Assembly: GCA_005881085.1 (NCBI GenBank)
Contig: VBGU01000105.1
Location: forward strand, 1 to 9,129
Origin: Chloroflexota bacterium
GTDB lineage: Bacteria; Chloroflexota; Limnocylindria; P2-11E
Direction: 5' to 3'
Length of the DNA stretch: 9,129 nt
The position numbers were made by a program, and so were the translations under genes. Of the stretch, positions 6,007 through 9,129 are shown one piece after another. Under the pieces are notes generated by a model. It ran no database searches. It saw only the letters and a program-made list of their open reading frames with translations, and had not been told where the DNA came from. How positions within the stretch are numbered: position 1 is the stretch's first letter; each line of letters opens with the position of its first letter.

Positions 6007-8321
6007 ACGAAGGCGCGCTCGCCCGCCTCGAGCTCCCCGCGGTCCGCCGCCTCTTGGCCGAGCGCACCGCATTCGCGCCTGGCCGCGAGCTCGCCGAGGC
6101 GCTTTTCCCGACGACGGACCTCCGCGAGGCCGAGCGCCTCCAGGACGAGACCGCGGCGGGGCGGGACCTGCTCCGCCAGAGTCCGTCGAGCGGTCTGCGC
6201 GGCGCACGCGATATCCGCGATTCGCTCCGGCGCGCGAAGCTCGGCGGCGCGCTCGATCCGGTCCAGCTCATCGCGGTGGCGGATACGATCCGCGCGGCCG
6301 AGCACCTGTTCGCCGAGGTCCGTCCGTATCCGCCACTCGCAGCGCGCGCTCGTTTCGCGCGACCGCCCACGGATGTGGCCGCCGCGATCGAGAACGCCAT
6401 CGGCGCGACCGGCGAGATACTCGATCGTGCCAGCGGTCGGCTCGGGTCGCTCCGTGCGAACCTCCGGGCCGCCCAGGCCCGCCTCCAACAGCGCCTCGAT
6501 GGACTCGTGCGATCGCCGGAACTGCTGCGGCTGCTCCAGGACCCGATCGTCACGCAGCGCGGCGGGCGCTACGTCGTGCCGGTGAAAGCCGAGCACCGCG
6601 CCGCGGTCAAAGGCATCGTGCATGACCAATCCGCGAGCGGGCAGACCGTGTTCATTGAGCCGCTCGAGATCATGGAGGCGAACAACGCGCTACGCGAGGC
6701 CGAGCTTGCCGAGCGGATCGAGGTCGAGCGGATCCTCGACGAGCTATCGCGACGGATCGAGAAGTCGAGCGAAGACCTCGATGTGACGACGACGGCGCTC
6801 GCCGCCCTCGACCTCATCCTCGCGAAGGCCCTGTACGCGGACTCGCTGCAAGCGACCCGTCCCGAGTTGAACGCCGAGGGCATCCTCGATCTCGTGGACG
6901 CGCGCCATCCGCTGCTCGTGGAGCAGGGGAGCGTCGTCGGCGTCGACGTTCGTCTCGGTGGCGAGTTCCGCGTCCTCGTCGTGACCGGCCCGAACACCGG
7001 CGGCAAGACGGTGACGCTGAAAACGATCGGCTTGCTCACGGCGATGGCGTCATGCGGCCTCGCGCTGCCCGCCGACCGCGGCCGCGTGCCGGTCGTCCGC
7101 CGCATCTTCGCTGACATCGGCGACGAGCAGTCGATCGCGCAGTCCCTCTCCACGTTCTCTTCGCACCTTCGCAACGTCGTCGCGACGCTCGCCGACGCCG
7201 AGCGTGGCGACCTCGCGCTTCTCGACGAGGTCGGCGCGGGAACCGATCCGGACGAGGGTGCGGCGCTCGCAATGGCCGTGCTCGAAACGCTGCTCGAGCG
7301 CGGCGTCCTGGTCGCCGCGACGACGCACTACCCGGAGCTGAAGGCCTTCGCGCTCAACACGCCGGGAGTGCGCAACGCGAGCATGGAGTTCGATTCGAAC
7401 ACCCTTCGTCCTACGTTCCGACTCCATATCGGACTCCCTGGCGCATCCAACGCCTTCGCCATCGCCGAGCGCCTGGGTTTGGACAAGAGCGTTCTGGCTC
7501 GCGCGGACACGCACCTCTCCGAGCTCCATCGCTCGCTCGAACGCACCCTGCTCGAGGCTGAGCGACAACGCACCGAGCTGAGCTCGGCGCTCGAGGAGGC
7601 GCGGGTCTCCGCAGCCGACGCGGCCGACGCGACAACCGGGGCGCAGCGCGAGGCCGACAGGGTCCGCGACGAGGCGCAGCGGGCGCTTCGCCGCGCGCGC
7701 GCCGAGGCCGACGAGCTCCTCCTCCAAGCGAGGCGCGCCCTGCGTCAGGCCGAGGACGCGCGCGATCGCGCCGCGAAACGGAACCTTGTCGACGACGCGC
7801 GCGCCGCCCTTGCCGAGGCGGAGACCGCGCGGGCGGCCGCGAGCACGCCGACGGTGGCGCCGGTCACGGTCCCGATCGCGATCGGCTCACCGGTGAACGT
7901 GGAGGGGGTCGCCGAGCCTGGGACCTTGCTTGCGGTCGACGACCGCGGCATGGCGGACGTGGCGGCCGGCGCGTTGCGCCTCAGAGTGCCGGCGACGCAG
8001 CTCCGCCCGGCACCGGGGGCCGGGGGGCAGAGCCCCCCGATCCGTTCGAATCGCCCGGTGATACAGGGATCCGCATCGAGCGTTCCGCTCCAGCTCGACA
8101 TACGGGGCGCCCGACCCGAGGAGGCGCTCGAGGTGCTCGACCGGTACCTGAACGACGCGGCCGTGGCGGGAGTAGGCCGGCTGCGGATCATTCACGGAAA
8201 GGGCACCGGCGCGCTGCGGACGGCGATACGCGCCGCCCTCACTAATCACCCGCTGGTCCGGACCTACGAGGCGGCCGGGGCGTCGGAAGGCGGCGACGGC
8301 GCCACGATCGTTACGCTCTAG
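6003..8321 (+). CDS. mutS2: Endonuclease MutS2
   Basis: This is a MutS-family ATPase of the MutS2 branch, 772 aa, close to the usual length. Family members act on branched or recombination DNA and, in Bacillus, on collided ribosomes. Residues 1-310 are the MutS core/lever and clamp region (QRGGRYVVPVKAEHR at 185-199, then HDQSASGQTVFIEP). The ATPase follows: Walker A GPNTGGKT at 329-336, STFSSHL at 383-389, Walker B LALLDEVGAGTDP at 404-416, and ATTHY at 439-443. An Ala/Glu/Arg-rich coiled coil covers about 505-615, a small beta-rich connector 625-668, and the C-terminal Smr nuclease domain about 697-772, with LDIRG (698-702) and HGKGTGALR (731-739). TTG 6003 overlaps the preceding stop. Residues about 670-690 between connector and Smr domain include GAGGQSPPI, encoded by a perfect GC palindrome that looks inserted. 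All catalytic motifs are intact. Confidence 0.97.
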   Translation: MNEGALARLELPAVRRLLAERTAFAPGRELAEALFPTTDLREAERLQDETAAGRDLLRQSPSSGLRGARDIRDSLRRAKLGGALDPVQLIAVADTIRAAEHLFAEVRPYPPLAARARFARPPTDVAAAIENAIGATGEILDRASGRLGSLRANLRAAQARLQQRLDGLVRSPELLRLLQDPIVTQRGGRYVVPVKAEHRAAVKGIVHDQSASGQTVFIEPLEIMEANNALREAELAERIEVERILDELSRRIEKSSEDLDVTTTALAALDLILAKALYADSLQATRPELNAEGILDLVDARHPLLVEQGSVVGVDVRLGGEFRVLVVTGPNTGGKTVTLKTIGLLTAMASCGLALPADRGRVPVVRRIFADIGDEQSIAQSLSTFSSHLRNVVATLADAERGDLALLDEVGAGTDPDEGAALAMAVLETLLERGVLVAATTHYPELKAFALNTPGVRNASMEFDSNTLRPTFRLHIGLPGASNAFAIAERLGLDKSVLARADTHLSELHRSLERTLLEAERQRTELSSALEEARVSAADAADATTGAQREADRVRDEAQRALRRARAEADELLLQARRALRQAEDARDRAAKRNLVDDARAALAEAETARAAASTPTVAPVTVPIAIGSPVNVEGVAEPGTLLAVDDRGMADVAAGALRLRVPATQLRPAPGAGGQSPPIRSNRPVIQGSASSVPLQLDIRGARPEEALEVLDRYLNDAAVAGVGRLRIIHGKGTGALRTAIRAALTNHPLVRTYEAAGASEGGDGATIVTL
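8021..8039. repeat. Perfect GC-rich palindrome inside the mutS2 reading frame
   Basis: CGGGGGGCAGAGCCCCCCG forms an 8-bp perfect stem (8021-8028 with 8032-8039) around an AGA loop, preceded by another G-run (8014-8019). It encodes residues 673-679 of MutS2, in the flexible linker before the Smr domain. Its form resembles short palindromic repeats scattered through some GC-rich genomes. With one copy in the window, its repeat nature cannot be shown here. Confidence 0.6.
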
Positions 8322-8323
8322 CG

Positions 8324-8377
8324 AACCTCCTCGCCGACGTCTACGCCGTCCTCGATCCGCGCATCCGATACGGGTAG
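8324..8377 (+). pseudogene. Remnant of the C-terminus of a second DppB-type ABC permease
   Basis: Three bases after the end of the mutS2 stop codon, in a different frame, 17 codons plus TAG (8375-8377) read NLLADVYAVLDPRIRYG. This is the conserved last segment of DppB/OppB permeases. It matches the tail of the intact DppB-type gene in this window (NLIADVLYAVLDPRVKYT, 3856 region) at 13 of 17 aligned residues, with one Leu codon missing between V and Y. The stop falls at the same place as in the intact gene. Upstream in this frame the translation becomes Arg-rich and unrelated, so nothing more of a permease is present. IRYG rather than VKYT, and many synonymous differences, suggest descent from a paralogous permease rather than a recent copy of the local one. 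It has no start codon of its own and is presumably not translated. Confidence 0.72.
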
Positions 8378-8390
8378 CGGGGCGGTGCCT

Positions 8391-8882
8391 CTAGAACAGG
8401 CGCCGCATCTCGGTCCCGGTCGCCACAAGATCGCGAACGAGCGCCTCGCGATCGCGCTCGATCAGCCCAAGGTCGACGAGGGCGACCGCAAGGTTCGGGT
8501 GCGGATCGATCTCGCCTGGCGGGGCCCAGCGCAGCTCGCTGCCGGCCTCCGCTTGCGGCGTCCCGTCGAGCGGACCGGCACGAAACAGGTGAACGAGGAA
8601 GTGAAAGCGTCCGGCGGGCGCGCTTCGCACCTCGTACAGGGCGACGGGTCGCAGGTCGCGGGCGCGATAGCCTGTCTCCTCGAAGAGCTCGCGTCGCGCG
8701 GCGTCCTCGAGACGCTCGTTTCCCTCCACGTTCCCGCCCGGCAGGAGCCACGCACCGGCGAACGGACCGGCGGTCTGCTTGACGATCAGGACACGTCCGG
8801 CGTCATCGACGCAAGCGACCACCGCGCTGACTCGGGGGTCCTGCCCCGTCGTGGAGCCCTGCCCCTGGGCCCGTTCGGCCAC
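8391..8882 (-). CDS. Nudix hydrolase
   Basis: This is a small Nudix-family pyrophosphohydrolase acting on a nucleoside-diphosphate-linked substrate; the exact substrate cannot be read. With GTG at 8882-8880 it is 163 aa. The fold starts at about residue 18 (VSAVVACVDDAGRVLIVKQ) and is followed by GAWLLPGG. A complete Nudix box G-x5-E-x7-R-E-L-x-E-E-x-G-Y at residues 50-72 carries the metal-binding glutamates (E65, E68, E69). The beta strands ALYEVRS and FHFLVHLF follow. A much longer frame opens at 9092, but its first 70 residues overlap the tail of the upstream gene and are of low quality. GTG 8882 sits 5 nt after the stop of that gene (8888), which suggests a two-gene minus-strand operon. 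No strong Shine-Dalgarno sequence is visible before it. The stop is TAG at 8393-8391, converging on the permease remnant and mutS2. Confidence 0.88.
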   Translation of the reverse strand: MAERAQGQGSTTGQDPRVSAVVACVDDAGRVLIVKQTAGPFAGAWLLPGGNVEGNERLEDAARRELFEETGYRARDLRPVALYEVRSAPAGRFHFLVHLFRAGPLDGTPQAEAGSELRWAPPGEIDPHPNLAVALVDLGLIERDREALVRDLVATGTEMRRLF

Positions 8883-8887
8883 GCGCG

Positions 8888-9129
8888 CTACGGCGTCTTC
8901 TTTGGCGTCGGGAAGGGCGGCAGCGTCCCGGTCGGGAAGCCGATCGTCGGGGTCGCACCGGGCGTGCGCGTCGGCACTGGCGTGCGCGTCGGCGTGGGCG
9001 ATCCCGAAGGAGTGGGGCACGGATCGGGACCCACGAGGTTCCACGTGTAGCGCCCGTAGGTATGTTTGCCGGCCATCGCGTCGCGGACCCACTGGTCGGT
9101 GTATCGCTGGAACGCCGCGGGCGCGCGCG
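8888..9129 (-). CDS. C-terminal end of an unidentified, probably exported or surface protein with Pro/Thr-rich tail (5' end outside window)
   Basis: The minus-strand frame is open from the window edge and ends at TAG 8890-8888. The 79 visible codons begin RAPAAFQRYTDQWVRDAM, pass through AGKHTYGRYTWNLVGPDPC, and end in about 40 residues dominated by Pro, Thr and Ser with PTPTRT/PVPTRT repeats and a Lys-rich finish (PTPKKTP). A Pro/Thr tail of this kind is common at the C-terminus of cell-wall enzymes, such as class A penicillin-binding proteins, and of other exported proteins. The folded part visible here is too short to name the family. The GTG start of the Nudix gene lies 5 nt after the stop, so the two are likely co-transcribed. 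That the frame is real is supported by the sensible amino-acid composition and the tight junction. Confidence 0.6.
   Translation of the reverse strand, partial: RAPAAFQRYTDQWVRDAMAGKHTYGRYTWNLVGPDPCPTPSGSPTPTRTPVPTRTPGATPTIGFPTGTLPPFPTPKKTP
8961..8993. repeat. 18-nt tandem direct repeat coding the Pro/Thr tail
   Basis: GGCGTGCGCGTCGGC occurs at 8961-8975 and again at 8979-8993, a period of 18 nt; a partial third unit (GGCGTGGGCG) overlaps the end of the second at 8991-9000. Read on the minus strand the units encode the six-residue PTPTRT/PVPTRT repeats of the surface-protein tail. Whole-codon periods keep the frame if copy number changes. Confidence 0.7.

Noticed and set aside
5688..6629. 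Long minus-strand frames across mpg and the start of mutS2
   Set aside because: They have no domain or start signal and an Arg/Ala-rich composition typical of antisense shadows. The plus-strand genes have full catalytic motifs.
8385..9050. Plus-strand open frame of 221 codons opposite the Nudix gene
   Set aside because: It is the antisense shadow of the Nudix gene. The complete Nudix box is on the minus strand.

Overview
The window is GC-rich bacterial chromosome in which codon third positions are almost always G or C. Nearly all of it is coding. It contains no rRNA or tRNA gene that I can see, no CRISPR array, no transposase and no phage gene. The MutS2 protein, the lipoprotein with a Ser/Thr/Pro/Gly-rich linker behind its lipobox, the GTG and TTG starts and the gene content together suggest a free-living Chloroflexota-like (or related Terrabacteria) genome. 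This lineage call is an inference from style, not from a marker gene.

Layout, left to right. (1) 1-966 (+) is the 3' part of pheT, the phenylalanyl-tRNA synthetase beta chain. (2) 1064-4809 (+) is a three-gene peptide/nickel-type ABC importer cassette: a lipoprotein substrate-binding protein, a DppB-type permease and a DppC-type permease. A strong intercistronic stem-loop follows the binding protein, and the two permease genes overlap as TGATG. No ATPase gene is present. (3) 4884-5402 (+) is a small membrane protein with an N-terminal anti-sigma-type zinc finger (H-x3-C-x2-C) and no sigma-factor gene beside it. (4) 5434-6006 and 6003-8321 (+) are a DNA-repair pair overlapping by 4 nt: an AAG/MPG-type 3-methyladenine DNA glycosylase and full-length MutS2. 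(5) 8324-8377 (+), directly after the mutS2 stop, is a 17-codon remnant of the C-terminus of a second DppB-type permease. (6) On the minus strand, converging on this remnant, are a Nudix hydrolase (8391-8882) and, 5 nt upstream of it, the C-terminal end of an unidentified protein with a Pro/Thr-rich tail (8888-9129, running off the window).

The core genes (pheT, MPG, mutS2, Nudix) are housekeeping or repair functions. The importer cassette sits between pheT and mutS2, which lie near each other in other bacteria such as Bacillus. The remnant permease tail after mutS2 suggests the area has been rearranged by loss or movement of importer genes. I found no convincing new multi-gene system. The best leads are the permease remnant, a perfect GC-rich palindrome embedded in the mutS2 reading frame just before the Smr domain, the five neighbouring cysteine pairs in the binding protein, and the orphan zinc-finger membrane protein. 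No gene-free stretch exceeds about 100 bases.
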